The notes beneath the pieces are model-generated. The model did not search any database. It saw only the letters and a list, made by a program, of their open reading frames with translations, and was not told where the DNA came from. 64,000 nucleotides of DNA from Synechococcus sp. WH 7803 (lineage in GTDB: Bacteria > Cyanobacteriota > Cyanobacteriia > PCC-6307 > Cyanobiaceae): contig CT971583.1 of the NCBI GenBank assembly GCA_000063505.1, positions 1,705,918 to 1,769,917 on the forward strand, read 5' to 3'. Position 1 is the stretch's first letter; each line of letters begins with the position of its first letter. This document shows, piece by piece, positions 8,463 through 16,611 of this stretch. The position numbers and the translations under genes were made by a program.

Positions 8463-10129
8463 CTCTCACCGTTCCCCAGCAATCACCACCCGCTCCTCAA
8501 TCCCTGCAGCCAACGGGGTGGTTGCGCTATTTGAGCTTCAGCGTTGACCACAAAGTGATCGGCCTGCAATACCTCGTCTGCGGGTTTGCGTTCTACCTGA
8601 TCGGTGGAGCACTGGCAGGGGCAATCCGTACGGAGTTGGTCAGCCCAATCTCAGATTTCATGCCGCGAGATGTGTACAACCAGGTTCTCACCTTGCATGG
8701 CACGGTGATGATCTTTCTCTGGATTGTCCCCGTCGTGAACGGTGCATTCGGGAACTATCTGATTCCCTTTTACGTGGGCGCCCGTGACATGGCGTTCCCA
8801 AGGCTCAACGCCGTGGCGTTCTGGCTGATTCCTCCAGCCGGACTGCTTCTGATCAGCAGTTACTTCATCACCGGAGCAGCGCAATCGGGATGGACGGCCT
8901 ACCCACCGCTCAGCCTGACAACACCGGCCAGTGGCCAGATTATCTGGATCTTGAGCGTGCTCTTACTGGGAGGAAGTTCCATCTTTGGAGGTATCAATTT
9001 CATTGCGACAATCCTGAAATTACGCCGGCCAGGCCTGAAATTGATGCAACTACCGATGTATTGCTGGGCCATGCTTGGCACCAGCATTCTGGTGGTGCTG
9101 TCCACACCGGTGCTGGCTGGAACATTGATCATGCTCAGCTTCGACATCGTGGCTCATACGGGTTTTTTCAATCCTGGGCTGGGTGGCAATGTTGTGGTGT
9201 ATCAGCACTTGTTCTGGTTTTACTCCCATCCAGCGGTTTACATCATGGTGCTACCGGCCTTTGGCTTGGTGAGTGAAATCCTGCCCATTCATTGCCGTAA
9301 ACCCCTGTTTGGCTACACCACCATGGTGTATTCGATCATGGCAATTGTGGTGCTGGGTTTGGTGGTGTGGGCCCATCACATGTTCACCAGCGGTACACCG
9401 CCTTGGATGCGACTGTTTTTCACGATCGCCACAGCATTCATCGCCGTACCAACAGGCATCAAATTTTTCAACTGGCTCGCCACTCTCTGGGGAGGGAAGA
9501 TCAGCCTCAACAGCGCCGTCCTTTTCTCCTGTGGCTTCATCGTGAATTTTGTCCTCGGCGGCATCACCGGTGTGGCGCTGGCACAGGTTCCTTTCGATGT
9601 TCATGTCCATGACACCTACTTCGTTGTTGCCCATTTTCACTACATCGTCTATGGCGGCTCGGTGTTTGTGATTTTCGCCTCGATCTACCACTGGTACCCG
9701 AAGGTGACCGGGCGGCTGATGAATGAACATCTCGGCAGATTCCACTTCCTGCTCACCTTTGTTGGCTTCAACCTCTGCTTCGCACCGCAACACTGGCTTG
9801 GCCTGAATGGAATGCCCCGCCGGGTGGCGGAATACGACCCGCAGTTCCAACTGATCAACCAGTTCAGCAGTGTGGGTGCTTTATTGATGGCCATCAGCAC
9901 ACTCCCCTTCCTCTGGAATGTGATCGCCAGCGCCCTCCAGGGTGAGATCGCTGGCGACAATCCCTGGAATGCCCTCACTCCCGAATGGCTCACCTCCTCC
10001 CCGCCACCGGTGGAGAACTGGAAGGGAGAGGCACCGCTGGTCACCAATCCTTACGCCTACGGCACGCCAGAGAATGAGATCGATCTCAATTCCGTGAGCG
10101 GCAGTGATCTTTGGAGGAACGGACAATGA
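8459..10129 (+). CDS. ctaD: cytochrome c oxidase subunit I
   Basis: The 556-residue catalytic subunit with about twelve membrane helices, carrying heme a and the heme a3-CuB centre where oxygen is reduced. Seen: the first heme ligand region TLHGTVMIFLW, the CuB/Tyr helix HLFWFYSHPAVYIMVLP (H257 to Y261 are the crosslinked pair), the two-histidine WAHHMFTSG, and the heme histidines in VAHFHYIVYGG. The proton-gating Glu of A1 oxidases (HPEVY) is Ala here, and the preceding residues are Tyr-Ser, the YSHPxV signature of A2-type heme-copper oxidases. Overlaps ctaC and ctaE by 4 bp each. Confidence 0.97.
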   Translation: MTLTVPQQSPPAPQSLQPTGWLRYLSFSVDHKVIGLQYLVCGFAFYLIGGALAGAIRTELVSPISDFMPRDVYNQVLTLHGTVMIFLWIVPVVNGAFGNYLIPFYVGARDMAFPRLNAVAFWLIPPAGLLLISSYFITGAAQSGWTAYPPLSLTTPASGQIIWILSVLLLGGSSIFGGINFIATILKLRRPGLKLMQLPMYCWAMLGTSILVVLSTPVLAGTLIMLSFDIVAHTGFFNPGLGGNVVVYQHLFWFYSHPAVYIMVLPAFGLVSEILPIHCRKPLFGYTTMVYSIMAIVVLGLVVWAHHMFTSGTPPWMRLFFTIATAFIAVPTGIKFFNWLATLWGGKISLNSAVLFSCGFIVNFVLGGITGVALAQVPFDVHVHDTYFVVAHFHYIVYGGSVFVIFASIYHWYPKVTGRLMNEHLGRFHFLLTFVGFNLCFAPQHWLGLNGMPRRVAEYDPQFQLINQFSSVGALLMAISTLPFLWNVIASALQGEIAGDNPWNALTPEWLTSSPPPVENWKGEAPLVTNPYAYGTPENEIDLNSVSGSDLWRNGQ

Positions 10130-10728
10130 CATCCCTCAGCCCACAGGATCAGGTCCAGGAGCAGCTCGAGCATCACGAAGCTGAACATCCTGATCACCGC
10201 ATGTTCGGACTCGCCACATTCCTGGTGGCCGATGCCATGACGTTTGCCGGCTTCTTTGCCGCTTATCTCACATTCAAGGCCGTCAACCCACTGCTGCCAG
10301 GGGCGATCTACGAGCTGGAACTCCCCCTGCCCACTCTCAATACCATCCTGTTGCTGGTGAGCAGCGCCACATTCCATCGTGCGGGGGTGAATTTGCGCAA
10401 AGGCTGCAACGAACGCTGCCGCGCCTGGCTCCTGGGAACAGCAGTGCTCGGGCTGGCTTTTCTCGTCAGTCAGATGGTGGAGTACTTCACGCTGCCTTTT
10501 GGCCTCGCCGACAATCTCTACGCGAGCACGTTCTATGCCCTCACAGGATTTCACGGCCTGCATGTCACGCTTGGAGCCTTGATGATCCTGATTGTGTGGT
10601 GGCAGTGCCGCACGCCCTCAGGGAGAGTTAGCGCCAGCAATCATTTTCCCCTCGAAGCCGCTGAGCTCTACTGGCATTTCGTGGATGGGATCTGGGTGAT
10701 TCTCTTCGTCATTCTCTACCTGATCTAA
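10126..10728 (+). CDS. ctaE: cytochrome c oxidase subunit III
   Basis: A 200-residue, five-helix subunit III that stabilises the oxidase core. The start is taken as ATG 10126, which overlaps the ctaD stop (ATGA), rather than an in-frame ATG 15 bases upstream inside ctaD. Family motifs: FGLATFLVADAMTFAGFFAAYL in the first helix region, the central GLADNLYASTFYALTGFHGLHVT stretch (about residues 125-147), and the terminal LYWHFVDGIWVILFVILYLI. Short N-terminal form, as usual in cyanobacteria. Last gene of the oxidase operon. Confidence 0.95.
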   Translation: MTSLSPQDQVQEQLEHHEAEHPDHRMFGLATFLVADAMTFAGFFAAYLTFKAVNPLLPGAIYELELPLPTLNTILLLVSSATFHRAGVNLRKGCNERCRAWLLGTAVLGLAFLVSQMVEYFTLPFGLADNLYASTFYALTGFHGLHVTLGALMILIVWWQCRTPSGRVSASNHFPLEAAELYWHFVDGIWVILFVILYLI

Positions 10729-10823
10729 GCAAGCCTCTGCCGCACAGCCGGACCCGATTTCCAGTCGATTCCTTGCCCTCAGGGCTGTCTGAAGCCACAA
10801 TTGTTGTGTCTCTCTCAATTGAG

Positions 10824-11201
10824 ATGCTGGTTGGAGACGAATTGCTATCGAAGGCTCGGGCTCTTAGTAACCGGCCTGAAGATGAAATCGCACGGGGGTG
10901 CGGCTACGTCGGCCCGAGTGGCCGCGTTCTGCGCAAAAGCTTCTATCGCGCTCTCGTTGAAGCCAAGGGCTACAAACTTCCCTCCACTTCACCCAACCCG
11001 GGCGGACCGCGTGGCCGTCAGGCTGAATTTCGAACGCGGGTGCACGGCAATGGCAACCTCCTCATCGGCCATGCCTACACCCGCCGCTTGGGACTCACCC
11101 CGGGCCAGGAATTCAGGATTGAACTCAACAAGGACACCGGCACGATCGCTCTCAATCCCATGAACGCAGCCGATAGTCCCGACAACAACGGCGAAGACTG
11201 A
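10824..11201 (+). CDS. AbrB-family transcriptional regulator (cyanobacterial type)
   Basis: A 125-residue cyAbrB-like DNA-binding protein. I use ATG 10824 (MLVGDELLSKARAL), which matches the family start; the frame is open further up. The N-terminal half has the cyAbrB-specific segment (VGPSGRVLRKSFYRALVEAKGY, in two parts around residues 30-51) and the C-terminal half (residues ~68-112) holds the AbrB-like fold with RVHGNGNLLIGHAYTRRLGL and PGQEFRIEL. Family members in cyanobacteria control nitrogen- and carbon-related genes. The acidic tail is SPDNNGED. A 12-bp perfect hairpin follows the stop. Confidence 0.88.
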   Translation: MLVGDELLSKARALSNRPEDEIARGCGYVGPSGRVLRKSFYRALVEAKGYKLPSTSPNPGGPRGRQAEFRTRVHGNGNLLIGHAYTRRLGLTPGQEFRIELNKDTGTIALNPMNAADSPDNNGED

Positions 11202-11204
11202 AAC

Positions 11205-11238
11205 AGGACCGGCTGATCATGCTGAGTCAGCCGGTCCT
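11205..11238. terminator. 12-bp perfect hairpin between convergent genes
   Basis: AGGACCGGCTGA (11205-11216) is perfectly complementary to TCAGCCGGTCCT (11227-11238) with a 10-base loop. It starts four bases after the AbrB stop and lies before the end of the opposing HdeD-like gene, so it can end transcription from both sides. The T-run is weak on both strands, so efficiency is uncertain. Confidence 0.65.
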
Positions 11239-11283
11239 GCGTTGGTGATGATTGCTAAGCCTCGGGACTCAATCAGGCCCGAA

Positions 11284-11874
11284 TCAGGCCGCAGCCGGCG
11301 GATCCTGACCGTCGTGCATTGAGCTGCTGAACACAATCAGCTCGAGACCACTGAACAGGAAGCTGATTCCCACCAGGGTGCCGAGGACCCAAAGCAATCC
11401 CCAGAATTTCAAGGTGACGATCAAGATCCCAAGGATGAAGGTGACCACGCCATTGGCGATGGCCCAGCCAGCTCCTGGACGGTTGGTATGAGCCAAGCCG
11501 CTGAAGAAGGCCACCACACCCTCCACAAGGAAAACGATTCCGATCGCCAGGGCAAAGGCAGCGACCTGCTGAGCTGCCTCAGCAGGGTCCCGGAAGTTAC
11601 TGATCATCGAGGCGCCGGCCACGATGAACAGGGTTGATACCACCAGGCGCCAGAAGCAGATCCAACGGCCCATCCGCCCGGAACGGGCCAGATTGCTGAT
11701 CCAACCCACCAGGCCACCGATCAGGAACAGCACGGCGATCACACCGGTGGTCCAGAACGAGGCGATCACAGGAAACACCAGGGCAAGGATGCCGAGAACG
11801 ATCAGCAGGATTCCCTCGGCAATGGCAAAGGCCTTGAAGGTTCCAAGGGAACCGGAGCGGTCCTCAGAGCTCAT
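11284..11874 (-). CDS. HdeD-like membrane protein (DUF308)
   Basis: A 196-residue protein with six hydrophobic segments arranged as three pairs, as in HdeD. I use ATG 11874 (MSSEDRSGSLGTFKAFAIAEG) rather than an upstream start, since the extra 46 residues look like untranslated DNA and run into ribE territory. The repeated pattern 'GILLIVLGILALVFPVIAS' / 'GIVFLVEGVVAFFSG' / 'VTFILGILIVTLKFWG' is typical of DUF308. The E. coli namesake is linked to acid resistance; function here is unknown. It ends SSSMHDGQDPPAAA. Confidence 0.85.
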   Translation of the reverse strand: MSSEDRSGSLGTFKAFAIAEGILLIVLGILALVFPVIASFWTTGVIAVLFLIGGLVGWISNLARSGRMGRWICFWRLVVSTLFIVAGASMISNFRDPAEAAQQVAAFALAIGIVFLVEGVVAFFSGLAHTNRPGAGWAIANGVVTFILGILIVTLKFWGLLWVLGTLVGISFLFSGLELIVFSSSMHDGQDPPAAA

Positions 11875-11947
11875 GAAAGGTTCAGTAGGAACATCTCCTG
11901 AAAGGTATTGACGGTGCACGATTCTTGCCAGGGTTTGTGCTGAGCTC

Positions 11948-12595
11948 TCATCCCCAGCCATGGGCGGAGAGCCAGTCAGCGCTGAGTTCCCCGCTTGGTG
12001 TTCCCCCATCACCGGCTGCGAGGAGCCGTTCGGTGTACCGCGCCAGCAGATCGATCTCCAGATTCACGTCGTCTCCGACGGCAAGATCCCTCAGGGCAGT
12101 CACCGACCAGGTGTGGGGAATCACGGCAACCCAGAAGCGTGTGCCCTGATCGCGGCTCCCGGCCACGGTGAGGCTGATGCCGTTGACGGCCACGCTGGCC
12201 TTATCGCAGATGTAGCGACCGAAATGGGACTCCTTCCAGCGCAGTTCCACCGTCCAGGACTGGGGAAGCGCCTCGATCGAGACCACCTCGCCCGTGCCAT
12301 CCACGTGCCCACTCACGAGATGCCCCCCCAGTCGGTCCGACAGTCGCAGGGCGGGCTCGAGGTTCACAGCCCCACCTCGGGAGGCCTTGCGGCCCAGTGA
12401 CGTCCTTTGCAGGGTCTCCTCGCTCACATCAGCGAGGAAGCCGTCACCCACCAGTGACGCCACGGTGAGGCACACACCATCAACGGCAACGCTGTCGCCG
12501 AGCTGAAGCGGCGCAAACGCGGCGCAGCCCTCCACGAGCAGGCCCCGGCCCCGGCGTTCCACCCGTCCCACCGCTTGCACCAACCCCGTGAACAT
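11948..12595 (-). CDS. ribE: riboflavin synthase, alpha subunit
   Basis: A 215-residue enzyme that dismutates two 6,7-dimethyl-8-ribityllumazine molecules into riboflavin. It starts MFTGLVQAVGRVERR, the invariant family start, and has the two internally repeated lumazine-binding barrels: first GDSVAVDGVCLTVASL (residues ~33-48), second KASVAVNGISLTVAG (residues ~132-146). The LVSGHVDGTGEV motif (residues ~93-104) joins them. Length is standard. It diverges from the nuclease-family gene with only about 60 bases between the two starts. Confidence 0.96.
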   Translation of the reverse strand: MFTGLVQAVGRVERRGRGLLVEGCAAFAPLQLGDSVAVDGVCLTVASLVGDGFLADVSEETLQRTSLGRKASRGGAVNLEPALRLSDRLGGHLVSGHVDGTGEVVSIEALPQSWTVELRWKESHFGRYICDKASVAVNGISLTVAGSRDQGTRFWVAVIPHTWSVTALRDLAVGDDVNLEIDLLARYTERLLAAGDGGTPSGELSADWLSAHGWG

Positions 12596-12655
12596 CGGTT
12601 CTCTTCCGTGCCCTCATCCCTGGTCATAATCGATACAGCGGCGGAGCCGTCCGTG

Positions 12656-13249
12656 GTGGAGATGAGTGTGGCCGGCATCGCCCTTGATGCCAGCAGCAGA
12701 AGTCCGATCGTGCTGCTGCGCGACCCGTCGAGGCGCCGTCAGGTGCCGATCTGGATCGATCAGGCCCAAGCCCACAACATCATGGCCGGCCTGAACGGAA
12801 CGCCCCAGCCGCGCCCCCTGAGCCATGACTTGATGGCCGCTTTGCTTGAGGCGGGAGGTCTCCAGCTCGAGCGCGTGATCATCCATGCCATTGAAGACAG
12901 CACGTTTCGGGCCGTGCTGCGCCTCAGGCACGAGCAGGACGATGCCCAGCCCGGTGCGCAGGGGGCGATCGACACGGAAGCAGAGTCGGAGGCGGAGTGC
13001 CTCGCGGAGATCGATGCCCGTCCGAGTGACGCCATCGCCCTGGCCATCCGCACCGGCAGCAGCATCTGGATGCTGGAGGAGGTGGTCGCTGAGGCCTCAA
13101 TCGCCGTGGATGCGGAAGCCGACGCTGAGGATCAGGATGAATTCCGCCGTTTTCTCGATCAAGTCAGCCCCGCTGCGCTAGTGCGCCACCTGAAAAGCAG
13201 GGACTCGGGGAATCCCAACGACGCACCCACCGACTCACCCGAGGTTTGA
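12656..13249 (+). CDS. bifunctional nuclease family protein (DUF151)
   Basis: A roughly 197-residue member of the DUF151 family, some of which act as RNases and DNases. I place the start at GTG 12656 (MVEMSVAGIALDASS) because family members begin just before this strand; the frame is open back to 12575, inside ribE. Typical segments: SPIVLLRDPSRRRQVPIWI (residues ~18-36), QAQAHNIMAGL, PLSHDLMAALLEAGG, and DARPSDAIALAIRTGSSIW. The acidic stretch AEADAEDQDEF near the C-terminus is variable in the family. It overlaps the aldo/keto reductase start by four bases (TTGA), so the two are co-translated. Confidence 0.82.
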   Translation: MEMSVAGIALDASSRSPIVLLRDPSRRRQVPIWIDQAQAHNIMAGLNGTPQPRPLSHDLMAALLEAGGLQLERVIIHAIEDSTFRAVLRLRHEQDDAQPGAQGAIDTEAESEAECLAEIDARPSDAIALAIRTGSSIWMLEEVVAEASIAVDAEADAEDQDEFRRFLDQVSPAALVRHLKSRDSGNPNDAPTDSPEV

Positions 13250-14403
13250 GCAACGCACCCGCGCCACTGACCCAGCGGCGCGCCTTCGGCGACGGCCCCG
13301 CGGTGAGCCTGTTCACCCTCGGAACGATGCGAGCGCTGCAATCACCGGAGCAGATGCTGTCTGTGCTGCGCAGCGCCCGCGACGCCGGCATCAACCACGT
13401 CGAGACAGCACCGGCCTACGGTCCAGCGGAGACCTTTCTGGGACAAGCGCTCAAGCAGCTGGATCAGGAGGGGGCCACGCCTGCACAGGGCGACTGGGTC
13501 ATCACCAGCAAACTGTTGCCCGGTCAGACCCTCGACCAAGCGCGTCGAGCCCTTGATGCCAGCTTGGAACGGCTGAATCGTCCCCGGCTTGAGAACCTGG
13601 CGATCCATGGCATCAACCGGCAAGAGCATCTCCACTGGGCTTTGACCGGTGATGGGGCACAGCTGATCGACTGGGCACTGACCAGCGGCAGAGTTGGGCA
13701 GGTGGGCTTCACCAGTCATGGATCCAACGCGCTGATCCAGCAAGCCATCCAAAGCGGTCGCTTCCGCTTCTGCGGCCTTCACCTGCACGTTCTGGATCCG
13801 CAGCGCATCCCCTTGGCAGCCGAAGCTTTAAGCCAGCAGATGGGTGTGCTCGCCATCTCCCCGGCCGACAAGGGCGGACGTCTGCAGGCACCCAGCGATC
13901 AACTGATCAGCGACTGCGCTCCCTTCACTCCCCTGGCACTGGCTTACCGCTTTCTGCTCGCTGCAGGCGTGAGCACACTCACGCTGGGAGCAGAGAGAGC
14001 CAGCGACCTGACCCTGGCCGCCGCACTCGCCAACCAGGACGGCCCCCTGAGCGAGCAGGAAGCTGCAGTTCTTGCGCGCCTGCAAGAACTGCGCAAGGAA
14101 CGCTTAGGCACGGAGTTCTGCGCGCAATGCCGTGCCTGCCTGCCCTGTCCGCGCGAGGTGCCGATTCCCGAGTTGCTGCGACTGCGCAATCTGACCCTTG
14201 GCCACGATCTCAGGGAGTTCGCGGAAGAGCGTTACAACCTGATCGGCCGAGCCGGGCACTGGTGGGAAACGGTGAAGGCGGATGCCTGCGCACACTGCGG
14301 CGACTGTCTGCCGCGCTGTCCCCATCACTTGCCGATTCCCAACCTGCTCGGTGACACCCACCGCAGGCTTGCCGCGGCGCCGCGACGGCGCCTATGGGGC
14401 TGA
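13246..14403 (+). CDS. aldo/keto reductase with C-terminal 4Fe-4S domain
   Basis: A 385-residue oxidoreductase of the COG1453 type. The TIM barrel spans roughly residues 10-275, followed by two cysteine clusters: C292, C295, C298, C301 (CAQCRACLPCP) and C348, C351, C354, C358 (CAHCGDCLPRCP), which should bind iron-sulfur clusters. In the barrel the catalytic Asp of GxNxxDTAxxYG reads Glu (GINHVETAPAYG); Tyr, Lys (ITSKL) and His (AIHGI) are present. Start is TTG overlapping the upstream stop. Physiological substrate is unknown. The gene ends by a 12-base convergent overlap with the lipoprotein gene. Confidence 0.88.
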   Translation: MSNAPAPLTQRRAFGDGPAVSLFTLGTMRALQSPEQMLSVLRSARDAGINHVETAPAYGPAETFLGQALKQLDQEGATPAQGDWVITSKLLPGQTLDQARRALDASLERLNRPRLENLAIHGINRQEHLHWALTGDGAQLIDWALTSGRVGQVGFTSHGSNALIQQAIQSGRFRFCGLHLHVLDPQRIPLAAEALSQQMGVLAISPADKGGRLQAPSDQLISDCAPFTPLALAYRFLLAAGVSTLTLGAERASDLTLAAALANQDGPLSEQEAAVLARLQELRKERLGTEFCAQCRACLPCPREVPIPELLRLRNLTLGHDLREFAEERYNLIGRAGHWWETVKADACAHCGDCLPRCPHHLPIPNLLGDTHRRLAAAPRRRLWG

Positions 14404-15402
14404 GGTGCTCCATCGCTGCTGCAGACGCAGCACCTCAGCAGCGGTGGGTGGGTAGAGGGTCCAAGCGCGCAGCCAGACCTCCTGAGGAGGAAGCACGAGA
14501 TCGCGCAGATCGGTTGCAATGCGACCACCTGCCTCGAGAAGCTCTTCGCGCGGGAGTGGCGGAATCCAACCCTGAGCCAAAAGGCGCGTGAGCAAAGGAG
14601 GTGTCCAGGCCTCGCTCACCCAGGCCTGAGGCAGGGGCTCCGCCGTGTCCGCAGGCCGGGCCAGCAGAGTCCAGTGCAGGGGAGATCCACTGTTGGGCAG
14701 CACGGCAGTGAGGCGAGGATCCCGCTTCAGAGCCTGCATGCAGCGCTGGAGAGGCAGCACAGCCACCCGGGCATCGCCCTGCAGAAGCCAATTAAGGCCA
14801 TAGCGATCGTCAAAGCTGATGGCCGCCTGCCTGAGGCGACGAAGCCCATCGGAACGATCCATGTGATCCGCCAGGGAGATCAGCAGGCGTGGGCTGGCCG
14901 GCAGCAGAACCTTGCCCTTGAGGGCCGGATCCAGCAAGGTCATCCAACCGTCGTCCGCCGGCGGAAGCGCCCGACCTTCGCGGCGAAACACCAGCACATA
15001 GGGACTGACGCCCACCGGAAGAAGCTTGGACCTCCATTCCGGTGGAGCGTCCTCAAGGAAGCGCTGGCCAAGCGCTCCAAGCCTGGCGGCCAGCGCAGGA
15101 GCGGCCACCGACTGAAGCTGATCTGGAGTCAGCGACGACCACCAGCCATCCGTCAGGGCCAGGAGATCCGTGGGATTGGGCCAAGGGGTCTGGAACGGCG
15201 TTGATCCACTCAGGGGTTCAAACCGCCAGGGTGCAGGGAGCTGGCGACGCCACAGCGAAGGAAGAATGTCCGCCGGGGCACGGAGCGTCGGCCTACTCCT
15301 CCCTTGCGCACACCCCGCCAGGCCTGCCGCCAGGCCAAGAGCACCGATCTGCAGCAACGTCCTTCGACGCAGGAGTGGCGGGGAGGACGGGGCAGCCTTC
15401 AT
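14392..15402 (-). CDS. periplasmic binding protein-like lipoprotein
   Basis: A 336-residue exported protein. The N-terminus has RRRTLLQIGALGLAAGLAGC: twin arginines, a hydrophobic stretch and a lipobox (LAGC), so it is likely a lipoprotein, perhaps Tat-dependent. The mature part resembles extracellular solute-binding proteins of the spermidine/putrescine group (SLWRRQLPAPWRFEPL, GVSPYVLVFRREG, DWMTLLDPALKGKVLLPASPR-like, WLLQGDARVAVLP). No ABC permease or ATPase gene is adjacent, so it may be a stand-alone protein with another role. ATG start at 15402. Confidence 0.75.
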   Translation of the reverse strand: MKAAPSSPPLLRRRTLLQIGALGLAAGLAGCAQGRSRPTLRAPADILPSLWRRQLPAPWRFEPLSGSTPFQTPWPNPTDLLALTDGWWSSLTPDQLQSVAAPALAARLGALGQRFLEDAPPEWRSKLLPVGVSPYVLVFRREGRALPPADDGWMTLLDPALKGKVLLPASPRLLISLADHMDRSDGLRRLRQAAISFDDRYGLNWLLQGDARVAVLPLQRCMQALKRDPRLTAVLPNSGSPLHWTLLARPADTAEPLPQAWVSEAWTPPLLTRLLAQGWIPPLPREELLEAGGRIATDLRDLVLPPQEVWLRAWTLYPPTAAEVLRLQQRWSTSAP

Positions 15403-15411
15403 GACCCGAAC

Positions 15412-16611
15412 CTAAGGGGCGGGCGGACGCCGACCCTGGGCCTGCAGCAACCGATCCATCGCATCGTCACACCCCTGCAGCAGCGTGCCGTGGTCCACCC
15501 CGCGCAAGGCCGCCAGCAGGGCCAGCCCCCCGGCACCCACCCCTTCCTTCACGTAACCGGATTCAAAGTCGCGCAATTGTTGATGGCGACTGTGGGAGAA
15601 CCGCAACCCCGCTGCATAGGCCTCCAAGGCAATGCCGAAGTGCTGTTCAAGGCGAAGCAGCAGGGCTTCGAGGGATGAGGAACCGGTCGCTGACTCCAGC
15701 GATTCCGTCGCCAACCATGCCGTGGTCCCCAGCATCACCCTGTGGCAGAGAAGTTGCCGCTGGTGTGCTGGCAGCGCTGCCAACGCAAGAGCCAGCACCG
15801 CCACCATCTGGCTGCCTCCGGCCAGAAGGATGGGTTGATCCCTCTCCACCGCCCCCAGCAACACACCCATCGTGAGCGCCTGAAAAGGATCCCCAACCGC
15901 CGCCAGCAGCGCCTGCGGATCAGTGGTGCCAGGCGCGATCGCCGACAGCCCCTCTGCGACAAGCTCCTGCTTGAGCGCCATCGGTGGATGCAGAGCGCTT
16001 CCACTCACGAGTTGGGTCACAGGAAGACCGAGGCCCGTGAGCACCGCCAGCGCCGTTGTGGTCCCACCCGGCACGCACTCCGCCAAAACCAGGGGCCTGC
16101 GCAGGTTGCGGCCCATGCGTGTCCCCCGGTGGATCAGCTGGTCCACTCGCTCGGGGTCCATCGCGGCACCACCGCTGATGCAGCGCGCAGGACCATGGCG
16201 CGGGGCCTCGAAGCGAAGATGGGGGAAGGGAGGCTCAATCGCAAGCCCAAGGGCTGCCACCTGGAGATTGAGCGGGATTGTTTCGGCAACAACCCTGCTG
16301 ATCAACGCTGGTGACACGCCTGCAGGGAGCGGGGGCAGCGGCCAGCGCGGAGGCACACCCGGGCCATGAATCAGCAGCTCGGCATCGGCGAGAGCCGTGG
16401 TGCGACGCGCTGCTGCCGTGCATCCAGCAGCGGAGATCCCTGGAACCTCAGCGGAGCGGGTGGAGGCGAGCACCAGCAAACAGTCCGGCGTGGGTAACGC
16501 CTGGGATTGCCAGCGGTTGCGTAGGGCTGTGGCTCCGGCTCCCGGGGATGCCCCTGTCAACCGGCGACAGCCGGCAGGGAGCTCAGAGGGGATCGAGGGC
16601 AACCAGACCAT
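15412..16611 (-). CDS. CobT-like nucleotide:dimethylbenzimidazole phosphoribosyltransferase family protein
   Basis: A 399-residue protein of the cyanobacterial/archaeal family related to CobT (UPF0284). Telling segments are AECVPGGTTTALAVLTGLG (residues ~178-196), LAGGSQMVAVLALALAALP and FESGYVKEGVGAGGLALLAAL near the C-terminus. CobT attaches the lower base of cobamides. Marine Synechococcus are known to make pseudocobalamin (adenine lower base), so the real substrate may not be dimethylbenzimidazole. It overlaps the next gene's end by 29 bases on the same strand. No other cobalamin gene is nearby. Confidence 0.82.
   Translation of the reverse strand: MVWLPSIPSELPAGCRRLTGASPGAGATALRNRWQSQALPTPDCLLVLASTRSAEVPGISAAGCTAAARRTTALADAELLIHGPGVPPRWPLPPLPAGVSPALISRVVAETIPLNLQVAALGLAIEPPFPHLRFEAPRHGPARCISGGAAMDPERVDQLIHRGTRMGRNLRRPLVLAECVPGGTTTALAVLTGLGLPVTQLVSGSALHPPMALKQELVAEGLSAIAPGTTDPQALLAAVGDPFQALTMGVLLGAVERDQPILLAGGSQMVAVLALALAALPAHQRQLLCHRVMLGTTAWLATESLESATGSSSLEALLLRLEQHFGIALEAYAAGLRFSHSRHQQLRDFESGYVKEGVGAGGLALLAALRGVDHGTLLQGCDDAMDRLLQAQGRRPPAP

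Noticed and set aside
10773-10823. Longer start for AbrB
   Set aside because: Upstream residues do not match the family; the ATG at 10824 does.
12575-12655. N-terminal extension of the DUF151 gene
   Set aside because: It would overlap the divergent ribE start and family members begin near MVEM.
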